From contig JASPKZ010007795.1 of NCBI GenBank assembly GCA_030220185.1, positions 3,155,001 to 3,219,000 on the forward strand: a stretch of DNA of 64,000 nucleotides, written 5' to 3'. The translations under genes were made by a program, and so were the position numbers. The notes under the pieces were generated by a model that saw only the letters and a list, made by a program, of their open reading frames with translations, searched no databases and was not told the origin of the DNA. The first letter of the stretch is position 1; each line of letters starts with the position of its first letter. The stretch is from Diploptera punctata. Lineage: Eukaryota > Arthropoda > Insecta > Blattodea > Blaberidae. Below are positions 33,225 through 43,469 of this stretch, piece by piece.

Positions 33225-34229
33225 CTTTATATAAAAATGAGTGTGAGTCTGTTTGTCTATCTGTCTGTCTGTCTATCTTTTATGGACTCAAAAACTACTT
33301 GACCTATTTGAATGGGTTTTTCCATCATTTAGAGAATTTTCTGGGAAAATTAACGTAATATATTGAACTACGTACTCTAGGGCCGGAGCTAGAAAAAAGG
33401 GGGGCATCGGTGCACTAAAGAAGTCGCTTTTTGGACGCATAAATGTCTTACGCTGCCTAAACCATAACAAATAGGCCGCTACTCCTGATTAATGTACATG
33501 GAATTGCTTATCTAAAAAAGAATCTACAAAAAGTCTGCGACAGCATATTTCTGTCTTTTAGAGATAACTCGCAGTAACCATTTTTGTCCTTCAGCTCGTT
33601 GATACCAAGAAGATCGTGATTAGTAGATTTCCGAGCAAGCGTAGCAGCGCACGGCGGGTATTATTTTACGGATAACTAACAATAACTTTTTTTTTCTTTC
33701 AGCTCATTTATGCCAAGAAGATCGGGATAAGTAGATTCCCGGGCAACGCCGGGTAATCAGCACGGGGTATATACAATAAGCACGATATATCATCATCATG
33801 ATCATCAACAACAAGGATTAAACACAATGGCCTGTTCCGATCTCATTAGGCCTATAGGTCGAATTGGTCCTTCCATCTCTTCAATGGTCTTCCCAACATT
33901 CTTCTCCCTTTTGGTTTATAATTATACATTCTTCTTGGTATGCGCTGTTCATTCATTCGTAATACGTGCTGAAGATAAGCATTTTGATAATGTTTTATTC
34001 TTTCACAGAGATTAAATATATTAACTTCTGTTCTTATATCTTCGTTTTTATTTTTATCGGTCCTTCGGTATCCTGCTATTGCTCTCAACATCTTCATTTC
34101 AGCAGTCTCTATTTGTTTAGGCCTACTATCTGCGATAGTACGATATACATTTATCATTTTTTTTCTTTTTCCTTATTCAATTAAATAAAAACGCGTTTCA
34201 TTTATTTAGGTACGCCGGGTATTAGCTAG
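33225..34229 (+). mobile_element. Helitron-like element interrupted by a LINE
   Basis: Starts near ttatataaaaatgagtgtga and has the family blocks agcgtagcagcgcacggcgg (33639-33658) and gggcaacgccgggtaatcag (33741-33760). It ends tacgccgggtattag then CTAG at 34226-34229, followed by T. Relative to the 24580 sibling, the segment 33785-34165 is an insertion holding a LINE C-terminus. 5' boundary uncertain. Confidence 0.65.
33785..34165 (-). pseudogene. LINE-C C-terminal fragment in a Helitron
   Basis: Minus-strand frame of 101 codons (34157-33852): QIETAEMKMLRAIAGYRRTD, NEDIRTEVNIFNLCERI, HYQNAYLQHVLRMNEQRIPR and GRRMLGRPLKRWKDQFDL. This is the C-terminal region that follows the reverse transcriptase in many arthropod LINEs, and it differs clearly from the RTE and LINE-B copies here. 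RP in DSRPKQ is encoded by a TAGGCCTA word. Confidence 0.85.
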
Positions 34230-34230
34230 T

Positions 34231-34829
34231 TGGTTAACATTGCCCATACCTCCTCCACAGTGTTATGTGATATGAATCAGTGACTACAATAACTGTATGA
34301 TGATTTGTACTGACCTTAATGACCTGCAAAATTTGCCTATAGTTAGTTTGACGTAACTCAGGTCACGTGACTCTGCGTCATCGGTTAAATAAAACGTTTC
34401 TATGGTTTAGAGAGAAAATTAGACCAGACAAAGTAAAAGCTGTCCTTATGAGGGTGGGAAGGATAAATAGCTTAAATGAATTGTTTACAATCTCATAATT
34501 TTGTCTGTGTAAATCAACGTACTTAAACTATTACCAAAATTAAGAAATTACGTTGGCAATGACTGTGACCAATCTGAATGACCACCATCCTTATGACAAT
34601 GTTGTACTCAATTCAAACACAGATTAACGTGACTTATTTAACTTGGATCGAATTACATAATGTCACAACACCGTAGGCTTCTATTTTATGAGGTGAAATT
34701 TGGTATGGGTGTTTTAATAATGACAGATATGGTTAGTGGAGTAAAATAACACTAGTCTCTTTGATAGATCTATGTTGGTGATGATGATGATGATAGATAC
34801 CTGTTCGTCCTAGTGGAAAGTTTCTTAAC
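34231..34829. other. Interval without recognised gene
   Basis: Nothing recognised apart from a short GAT run near 34778. Confidence 0.3.
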
Positions 34830-34831
34830 CA

Positions 34832-35147
34832 GACTAATTTTGTTATGCTCATTTCTCTGCAGATGTCAGCGAGGGATGTGGTTAGTATATCGCCTCGATG
34901 CGACATCTAGTAGGAAACTAAGGTATTACTCGTAATAGTCGTTCAAAATATCTCTGCAGGCGGAAGAATTGCGAAGTTCTCTTTGTTGGTACACGTGACG
35001 TCATCTTCGGTAGTGTTCACTGTCAGCGTCCCACGTTCCGTTCCCCTCCACACTCATAGATAGCAGTGTCACGTGTTCTATTCCTGCATAAACACGACTG
35101 CAGTGCCCTCCGTCAACAACTGCGCTTACTCCTTAAACGGGTAATAT
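34832..35147 (+). repeat. R100 plus R210 dispersed repeats
   Basis: R100 (34832-34933, with cagatgtcagcgagggatgt and ending aactaaggtattact) also occurs at 60988-61090. R210 (34945-35147) matches 24106-24311. The uninterrupted word aactaaggtattact here is the empty-site counterpart of the insertion at 61092-61218. Confidence 0.85.
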
Positions 35148-35175
35148 AGATTAAAGGTCGGTTAAATTTTGCCTA

Positions 35176-38100
35176 ACTAACTCACTGGCACTATCGAACC
35201 GTAGGTTCATGGCCGCGCGGACATAACCCCTCCATACATCCCTATCCTGAGCCAATGTTTTTCAATCATTCCCTGTATAATCCACTTCCCTCAAATCATA
35301 GTTAATGTTATTCTCTCACCTCATTCTTGGTCTACCAACTGGGCGTTTTCCCTCTGGTTTTCCTACAAGAATCCTCCATGCACGTCTTTCATTCCCCATT
35401 CGTGCCACATGTCCTGCCCATCGCAGTCTACGAAACTTAAATGTTTTCATTATATCTGGCTTCCTATAAAGACCATGTAATTCACAGTTATGCAGTCTTC
35501 TCCATTCACCAGTCTGTTCATATCTCTTTGGTCCAAAAATTTTCCTAAGAACTTTATTCTCAAATACTCGTAATCTCCTTTCCTCCCTTAAAGTAAGAGT
35601 CCATGTTTCGCATCCATATAATATAACTGGTAGAATAATAGTTTTATATATTTTCAGTTTAACGTTTTTGAAAGGAGTTGGGAAATCAAGAGTCTCTGTA
35701 ATGCATAATAACACGCATTTCCAGAATTGAGCCTCTGTTTAATTTCCTTGTGCATCTCATTCCTATTTGTGATTATTGTTCCTAGGTATTTGAATTCAGC
35801 CACTTCTTCAAAATTTCCCTCATTTGTCATTAGCTGTCCATTTCCATTATATAATGTATTTTTATGTGTGACCATATATTTAGTTTTATTGATATTTACT
35901 TCCAGTCCCAATTTCTTAGTGTTACTCAGTAGTGTGTGCGTGTTGGCCTTTAGTATCTCCTCGCTATCGGCCAATAGTACTACATCATCAGCATAAACTA
36001 ACAGCTTATTAATACCATTGAGTTGTAGGCCTTCTTCATCCTCTAAAGATTTGATGGCATGCTCTAGTACAAAATTAAATAGTAGAGGAGATAGTGCATC
36101 TCCTTGCTTCAACCCATTGTGGATTTCAAAAGTGTCCGAAAACTGTTTGCCTACACGCACACTACTCTTTGTGCCATTTAGACACATTCGTATAAGTCTA
36201 ACTAACTTTTTAGGAATTCCGAACTCCAGCAGGATACTATATAACTTCTCCCTCTTAATTGAATCATATGCCTTTTTGAAGTCTACGTATAGTTGATGTA
36301 CAGTACCATTATATTCCATTTCTTTTCTAAAATCTATCTTATACTAAAAATCTGATCTGTTGTAGACCTGTTTCTTCTAAATCCACATTGATGATCTCCT
36401 AGAATGTCATCAATATAGGGAGTAAGTCTGCTTACTAATATATTTGTTAGAATTTTGTACGAAGTTGAAAGTAATGAGATGCCCCTGTAGTAGTTGCAAT
36501 CAGTTTATCTCCTTTCTTATAAATTGGTACGATGATGGATTCTTTCCATTCATCTGGAAGAGCTTCTTTATCCCAAATCATATTAAGCAACTGACATATC
36601 TTGTCCATCAATTTTTGTCCCCCTGATTTTATCAGTTCTGCTGGGATCTCATCTGAACCTGATGCTTTATATAGCTTCAATTTTTCTATCGCCATTTCAA
36701 CCTCTAATGCACTTGGTTCTATGATTAGCATTTCTGTTGTCTGTAAATCATCCTCTTTGATATCCTGTTCTGTATGTACATTTAATAATTGATTAAAGTA
36801 ACTTTTCCATCTATTTAATATACTCCTGGAATCTGCAATCATATCCCCATTTTCATTCCTAATTATGTTTGTTCTAGCCTGAAACTCTTTCTTCTCTATC
36901 CTAATTCCCTGATATAATTCTCTAATGTTGCTATTTTTGGCATTAATTTCAAGATCATTAATCTTCTCTCTCAGATATTCCCTCTTTTTACTCTTTAGTA
37001 ACCTTGTGGTTTCCCGTCTAACACTACCCAATTTTTCCAAATTTACCTCATTTGGCTCGTGTAACCATTTCATTTTTGCTTACTTACTTTTCTTTACAAT
37101 GTCGGCACATTCCTCATCAAACCATTTTTTGTTTGGCCTCCTTTTTAAGTGACCAATGCTTTCTGATGCTGACAATTTAATAGTGTCTCTTATAGCCTCC
37201 CATTCTTTATTTATATCAGTTTCTTCCTCGTTTGCCACATTGTCATCTGAAGATTTCAGTACTTCAAATCTATTAGCAATTTTTATTTGGTATTCTTTCT
37301 GCATTTCATCATTTTTCAAGTTTTTTTAAATCAAATTTTTCAGAATCATTTTTAGCGTTTGTTCCTCTCATAAGCGATAGCCGTTGTCTTCTTTTCACTC
37401 TGACCAGATGATGATCCGAATTGCAGTCTGTCCCTCTAACTGATCTAACATCGATGATGCTACTGTGCCAGCGTTTGTCCACTAATACGTAATCTATCTG
37501 GTTTGGAGTTTTGCCATCTGGAGACGTCCAGGTGTATTTTATGAGTATCCTTATGCTGAAATGTTGTGCTCTTAACAATGAGATTCTTTGATGTGGCAAA
37601 GGTGACTAATCTAACCCCGTTGTCGTTACTATCTTCATGAAGACTGAATTTGCCTATTGTTGGTTTGAATATATCTTCCCGCCCCACTTTTGCATTAAAA
37701 TCTCCTAAGACAATTTTCATATGATATCGTGAAAGACTATCAAATACGCATTCTAATTCTTCATAGAACTCATCCTTGATCTTGTCATCTTTATCTTCTG
37801 TGGGAGCATGTACATTTACAATTATAAAATCATGTCGTTTACCCTTTAGAATTATGTATGATATCCTATCACTGACAAAGTTAATATCTCGGATAGCGGA
37901 TAAGATCCTCCTTCGGACTAAAAAACCCGTTCCAAATTCAGGTCTTTCTGCACACCCGTAGTATAATGCAAAGCTTCCTGATTCCTGACTACCTCCTCCT
38001 GGCCATCTAACTTCCTGTAAAGCGACTATATCCAAGGGTGATTTATCTAATTCACGGGCTAATACCTCTAGCGCCCCGCTATTGTATAAAGTCCTAACAT

Positions 38101-38418
38101 TCCATATTCCTAGGAACATGTCCCTTTGGCATGGGTTCCCTGAAGTAGTCCCCGCCCGGAGAACCGAATGGAGGACTATTTGATCTCCGGAAAATTTTAC
38201 CCCAGTTGAACCCATGTCCGCATTTCTTGACGGTTGTATTTTTACGGTGAAAGATCGTCACTCTTTCGACCAAGATACTTTTTTCGTCTGGCTTATCACC
38301 TTCGATCAGTTCGGCATGGGTAACCCTATCGTCAGCAATGCTACCGCCGGCATAGCTCTTGGGATCATTTAAGCACGCAAGCCACTCCACCACGACAAGG
38401 TAAAGATACCATGGAGGG
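35176..38418 (-). mobile_element. Nearly full-length RTE-type LINE, 3.24 kb, with TSD
   Basis: Flanked by a 13-bp duplication taaattttgccta (35163-35175 and 38419-38431). Reading the minus strand: a 5' leader (38418 to about 38215), APE endonuclease, linker, reverse transcriptase, C-terminal region and a short 3' end. The insertion site is the 3' end of a SINE-D. This copy shows the layout of the family and is the reference for the truncated copies. Confidence 0.94.
35316..38215 (-). pseudogene. RTE LINE ORF: endonuclease and reverse transcriptase, frameshifted
   Basis: The endonuclease part (38215-37460) shows GIWNVRTL, ALQEVRWPGGG, VNVHAPTEDKDD and VLGDFNAKVG, the catalytic blocks of APE-type LINEs. 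After a frameshift near 37560 it continues with NQIDYVLVDKRW and SDHHLV (37599-37309). The linker follows at 37319-37080 and 37073-36447. The latter includes the LYKASGSDEIPAELIKSGG and DEWKESIIVPIYKKGD blocks of the RT N-terminus. The RT core (36319-35654) has YVDFKKAYDSI, GLKQGDALSPLLFNFVLE and the active-site YADD in LLVYADDVVLL. The C-terminus is at 35714-35316. At least five frame breaks make it inactive. Order and motifs fit the RTE clade (BovB-like); exact clade is from memory. Confidence 0.93.
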
Positions 38419-38640
38419 TAAATTTTGCCTAGAAGTCTTTTTATTGAGATTTTTTTCTATTGAGATTTGAGATTCTTTTACGAGCTGGAAAATATTCAGA
38501 CTCGGAACCCACGGCTTAAAGTCCCTCCCGGAGGACTTATCCTTGGATTTTTCCATCCTAAAAATCCATCGACCCCGGTCGGGTTTGAATCCGCGACCCT
38601 CGGAACTAGAGGCAACGAACATAGCCATTAGACCACCGCG
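38404..38640 (-). mobile_element. SINE-D copy
   Basis: Minus-strand head: gccaatcgcggtggtctaat, ggctatgttcgttgcctcta, then box-B-like ggattcaaacccg. The body has ggaggacttatcc and ccctcccgg in plus orientation and a 3' end with taaattttgcc. It was the target of the RTE insertion. Sibling copies are at 55330-55864 (split) and 61245-61450. Confidence 0.88.
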
Positions 38641-39070
38641 ATTGGCATGATAGATCTATAGATTACGTCATATTACTAACTTTATTAGATGATTTTTTAA
38701 GTAAAACGAAAATTCATTACCCTCTAGTTCTTCTTCTTTCTCATTATTTTATTACTCTCCTTACACACACTTATGAGAATTACAAGTTAATGCCTTGGAG
38801 GTCTCTGTAGGCAGGGAGCAGGAAATTTTAACCAGACAATATACAGGTATTATCGCCTCACTGTGATGATTGTCCGTTTATATAAAAGCGGTTGCCGCGC
38901 GACAATGCTTAACATGCGGAATTATTATAGTGCCGGTAGTCGGCATCTTTGTATTTAATTATATATAATAGCTGCGGGGAAGCGAGCCGCTGGACAACCA
39001 TCATAGTGAGGCGATAATAACAGTGGCATAGTCCGTTCAGCCTAAGAAAAACACTACTTGAGGAAAACAA

Positions 39071-39160
39071 ATGGACGGGAAATCCCCGAAGCACATGGCT
39101 GCTGCAGTTACAGCGATTCATTCGTGGCCAAAGAACAGTTTAGCGGAAGCGAAAAAATAG
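39071..39160 (+). CDS. Small ORF (29 aa) repeated in each array unit, coding status unproven
   Basis: The peptide starts MDGKSPKHMAAAVTAI and ends NSLAEAKK. The ATG has aacaaATGG around it, a good insect initiation context. Upstream, each unit has a TATA-like tataaa near its 165-bp segment. Equivalent ORFs start at 39555, 40037, 40520, 41004, 41486, 41970 and 42453. The only codon change seen is ACA/ACT, both Thr; a one-base loss in the A-run of the units at 41004 and 41970 changes the last codons to KNRSHI. The spacing of MAAAVTAI and SLAEAKK loosely recalls the first helices of pogo/Tigger-type DNA-binding domains, a weak resemblance only. With so little divergence, selection cannot be inferred. 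Confidence 0.35.
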   Translation: MDGKSPKHMAAAVTAIHSWPKNSLAEAKK

Positions 39161-39327
39161 GTCACATATTTGATTAATATAATTACATATTTGAAGCTAT
39201 TTAAGTTAACTATAGTTGATCAGAATACAGTGTACACCTAGGCCTACATATTTCTTCGAAGGTTTGAGAGTAGCTAAAAATTCTCATTTGTTTGAAACTG
39301 ATCGATACTTGAGAGGAACTTGAATGT

Positions 39328-39492
39328 CACTATGATGGTTGTCCGTTTATAGGCCTATAAAGCGGGTACCGCGCGACTATGTTTGACAATGATTAACATG
39401 CGGAATTATTATAGTGACGGTAGCCGGCATCTTTGTATTTAATTATATATAACAGCTGCGGGGAAGCGAGCCGCTGGACAACCATCATAGTG
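39328..39492. repeat. 165-bp hairpin-ended segment with CACTA...TAGTG termini
   Basis: Perfect 17-bp inverted ends start CACTA. The same segment recurs once per unit. CACTA ends are typical of EnSpm/CACTA elements, but no 2-3-bp target duplication is seen (tgt left, agg right), so relation to that superfamily is only a possibility. Confidence 0.8.
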
Positions 39493-42400
39493 AGGCGATA
39501 ATAACAGTGGCATAGTCCGTTCAGCCTAAGAAAAACACTACTTGAGGAAAACAAATGGACGGGAAATCCCCGAAGCACATGGCTGCTGCAGTTACAGCGA
39601 TTCATTCGTGGCCAAAGAACAGTTTAGCGGAAGCGAAAAAATAGGTCACATATTTGATTAATATAATTACATATTTGAAGCTATTTAAGTTAACTATAGT
39701 TGATCAGAATACAGTGTACACCTAGGCCTACATATTTCTTCGAAGGTTTGAGAGTAGCTAAAAATTCTCATTTGTTTGAAACTGATCGATACTTGAGAGG
39801 AACTTGAATGTCACTATGATGGTTGTCCGTTTATAGGCCTATAAAGCGGGTACCGCGCGACTATGTTTGACAATGATTAACATGCGGAATTATTATAGTG
39901 ACGGTAGCCGGCATCTTTGTATTTAATTATATAACAGCTGCGGGGAAGCGAGCCGCTGGACAACCATCATAGTGAGGCGATAATAACAGTGGCATAGTCC
40001 GTTCAGCCTAAGAAAAACACTACTTGAGGAAAACAAATGGACGGGAAATCCCCGAAGCACATGGCTGCTGCAGTTACTGCGATTCATTCGTGGCCAAAGA
40101 ACAGTTTAGCGGAAGCGAAAAAATAGGTCACATATTTGATTAATATAATTACATATTTGAAGCTATTTAAGTTAACTATAGTTGATCAGAATACAGTGTA
40201 CACCTAGGCCTACATATTTCTTCGAAGGTTTGAGAGTAGCTAAAAATTCTCATTTGTTTGAAACTGATCGATACTTGAGAGGAACTTGAATGTCACTATG
40301 ATGTTGTCCGTTTATGGGCCTATAAAGCGGGTACCGCGCGACTATGTTTGACAATGATTAACATGCGGAATTATTATAGTGACGGTAGCCGGCATCTTTG
40401 TATTTAATTATATATAACAGCTGCGGGGAAGCGAGCCGCTGGACAACCATCATAGTGAGGCGATAATAACAGTGGCATAGTCCGTTCAGCCTAAGAAAAA
40501 CACTACTTGAGGAAAACAAATGGACGGGAAATCCCCGAAGCACATGGCTGCTGCAGTTACTGCGATTCATTCGTGGCCAAAGAACAGTTTAGCGGAAGCG
40601 AAAAAATAGGTCACATATTTGATTAATATAATTACATATTTGAAGCTATTTAAGTTAACTATAGTTGATCAGAATACAGTGTACACCTAGGCCTACATAT
40701 TTCTTCGAAGGTTTGAGAGTAGCTAAAAATTCTCATTTGTTTGAAACTGATCGATACTTGAGAGGAACTTGAATGTCACTATGATGGTTGTCCGTTTATA
40801 GGCCTATAAAGCGGGTACCGCGCGACTATGTTTGACAATGATTAACATGCGGAATTATTATAGTGACGGTAGCCGGCATCTTTGTATTTAATTATATATA
40901 ACAGCTGCGGGGAAGCGAGCCGCTGGACAACCATCATAGTGAGGCGATAATAACAGTGGCATAGTCCGTTCAGCCTAAGAAAAACACTACTTGAGGAAAA
41001 CAAATGGACGGGAAATCCCCGAAGCACATGGCTGCTGCAGTTACTGCGATTCATTCGTGGCCAAAGAACAGTTTAGCGGAAGCGAAAAATAGGTCACATA
41101 TTTGATTAATATAATTACATATTTGAAGCTATTTAAGTTAACTATAGTTGATAAGAATACAGTGTACACCTAGGCCTACATATTTCTTCGAAGGTTTGAG
41201 AGTAGCTAAAAATTCTCATTTGTTTGAAACTGATCGATACTTGAGAGGAACTTGAATGTCACTATGATGGTTGTCCGTTTATGGGCCTATAAAGCGGGTA
41301 CCGCGCGACTATGTTTGACAATGATTAACATGCGGAATTATTATAGTGACGGTAGCCGGCATCTTTGTATTTAATTATATATAACAGCGCGGGGAAGCGA
41401 GCCGCTGGACAACCATCATAGTGAGGCGATAATAACAGTGGCATAGTCCGTTCAGCCTAAGAAAAACACTACTTGAGGAAAACAAATGGACGGGAAATCC
41501 CCGAAGCACATGGCTGCTGCAGTTACTGCGATTCATTCGTGGCCAAAGAACAGTTTAGCGGAAGCGAAAAAATAGGTCACATATTTGATTAATATAATTA
41601 CATATTTGAAGCTATTTAAGTTAACTATAGTTGATAAGAATACAGTGTACACCTAGGCCTACATATTTCTTCGAAGGTTTGAGAGTAGCTAAAAATTCTC
41701 ATTTGTTTGAAACTGATCGATACTTGAGAGGAACTTGAATGTCACTATGATGGTTGTCCGTTTATTGGCCTATAAAGCGGGTACCGCGCGACTATGTTTG
41801 ACAATGATTAACATGCGGAATTATTATAGTGACGGTAGCCGGCATCTTTGTATTTAATTATATATAACAGCTGCGGGGAAGCGAGCCGCTGGACAACCAT
41901 CATAGTGAGGCGATAATAACAGTGGCATAGTCCGTTCAGCCTAAGAAAAACACTACTTGAGGAAAACAAATGGACGGGAAATCCCCGAAGCACATGGCTG
42001 CTGCAGTTACTGCGATTCATTCGTGGCCAAAGAACAGTTTAGCGGAAGCGAAAAATAGGTCACATATTTGATTAATATAATTACATATTTGAAGCTATTT
42101 AAGTTAACTATAGTTGATCAGAATACAGTGTACACCTAGGCCTACATATTTCTTCGAAGGTTTGAGAGTAGCTAAAAATTCTCATTTGTTTGAAACTGAT
42201 CGATACTTGAGAGGAACTTGAATGTCACTATGATGGTTGTCCGTTTATAGGCCTATAAAGCGGGTACCGCGCGACTATGTTTGACAATGATTAACATGCG
42301 GAATTATTATAGTGACGGTAGCCGGCATCTTTGTATTTAATTATATATAACAGCTGCGGGGAAGCGAGCCGCTGGACAACCATCATAGTGAGGCGATAAT

Positions 42401-42900
42401 AACAGTGGCATAGTCCGTTCAGCCTAAGAAAAACACTACTTGAGGAAAACAAATGGACGGGAAATCCCCGAAGCACATGGCTGCTGCAGTTACTGCGATT
42501 CATTCGTGGCCAAAGAACAGTTTAGCGGAAGCGAAAAAATAGGTCACATATTTGATTAATATAATTACATATTTGAAGCTATTTAAGTTAACTATAGTTG
42601 ATCAGAATACAGTGTACACCTAGGCCTACATATTTCTTCGAAGGTTTGAGAGTAGCTAAAAATTCTCATTTGTTTGAAACTGATCGATACTTGAGAGGAA
42701 CTTGAATGTCACTATGATGGTTGTCCGTTTATAGGCCTATAAAGCGGGTACCGCGCGACTATGTTTGACAATGATTAACATGCGGAATTATTATAGTGAC
42801 GGTAGCCGGCATCTTTGTATTTAATTATATATAATAGCTGCGGGGAAATAAAGCGAGCCGCTGGACAACCATCATAATGAGGCTATAGGCCTAATACAAT

Positions 42901-43400
42901 AATATGAATGTTTGATTTGAATTAACAATTATAATTTAATTCGTTTTCGATATTCCATTGTGTGTGTTAATACAACCTGCAACATTAAAAATTAAAACGA
43001 TTGTTGTGCATTAATTTATCGGCTTGTAATAAACAGCTGACTGAGGTCGCATGTACTATTTCACGTGCTGCGCGGAGTAATATAGCCTATTCGGCTGTTA
43101 AATGTCAAAGTGCGTTTCTTAGGTTGGACAGACAATAGGCATCTGCATATATGGTTAGCAGATAACACAGAAGAACACAAGACAAAGGACACACAGACAC
43201 AGATCTAAAATCCCTTATCCCGCCGAGAATTGAACTCGTGCAGCCATAGTGGAATGTAGGGACTTCGGTGACATCTCTACGGCAAAGGTAATCAGAGTTT
43301 GTTATTGAAGTAAAATAAAAAGGTTACGTTGTAATATGAATTTTTGGAGATGAATATTTTAGGTAAAACAAAGAAATAAGCTTATTACCCTTATCTTTCT
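42901..43400. other. Interval without recognised gene
   Basis: Near 43210-43275 the minus strand has a tRNA-like tail (gagttcaattctcggcggg), perhaps a scrap of another SINE. Otherwise nothing recognised. Confidence 0.35.
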
Positions 43401-43401
43401 T

Positions 43402-43402
<1 letters not shown>

Positions 43403-43461
<59 letters not shown>
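43403..43461. repeat. (AAT)n array
   Basis: About 20 AAT units touching the 3' end of the LINE-B copy. Confidence 0.95.
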
Positions 43462-43462
<1 letters not shown>

Positions 43463-43469
43463 TTTTTTT

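Larger units (their letters stand above)
38844..42900 (+). repeat. Array of about 8.3 units of 482-484 bp bounded by inverted ends
   Basis: Unit phase is fixed by the small-ORF ATG at 39071, 39555, 40037, 40520, 41004, 41486, 41970 and 42453. Each unit has a 165-bp segment with perfect 17-bp inverted ends (cactatgatggttgtcc ... ggacaaccatcatagtg; first complete example 39328-39492) and a 319-bp remainder with a 29-codon ORF. Units differ by very few substitutions and 1-4-base indels, so the array is young or homogenised. The left end (38844-38876) and right end (about 42866-42900) extend the inverted repeat beyond the unit (tattatcgcctcac / gaggc...ataat), as if the array grew inside a foldback element. 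The conserved 70-codon antisense frames reflect unit identity and are probably not genes. Confidence 0.97.

Noticed and set aside
37776..37961. Antisense frames across the RTE element
   Set aside because: Shadow frames of the endonuclease and reverse transcriptase.
38094..38393. 99-codon frame in the RTE 5' leader as a separate ORF1
   Set aside because: It contains no nucleic-acid-binding motif and overlaps the endonuclease start in another frame. Family knowledge of RTE elements does not require it; I treat it as leader.
38909..39121. Conserved 70-codon antisense frame repeated in the 484-bp units
   Set aside because: Conservation follows from near identity of the units; composition is not protein-like and it overlaps the hairpin segment. 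The 29-codon sense ORF is better placed, though also unproven.
39328..39492. Calling the 165-bp segment a CACTA transposon
   Set aside because: The termini fit, but there is no target duplication and no transposase; the match of five bases can be chance.
38850..42885. CRISPR-like reading of the 484-bp array
   Set aside because: Units are long and nearly identical throughout, with no variable spacers; a eukaryotic satellite.
43210..43275. Possible tRNA gene on the minus strand
   Set aside because: Only a box-B-like stretch is present; no cloverleaf could be drawn.
43403..43461. AAT array as the 3' tail of LINE-B
   Set aside because: In the sense direction the tail would be ATT here but AAT after TCTA at 19739, so the strand phase is inconsistent.
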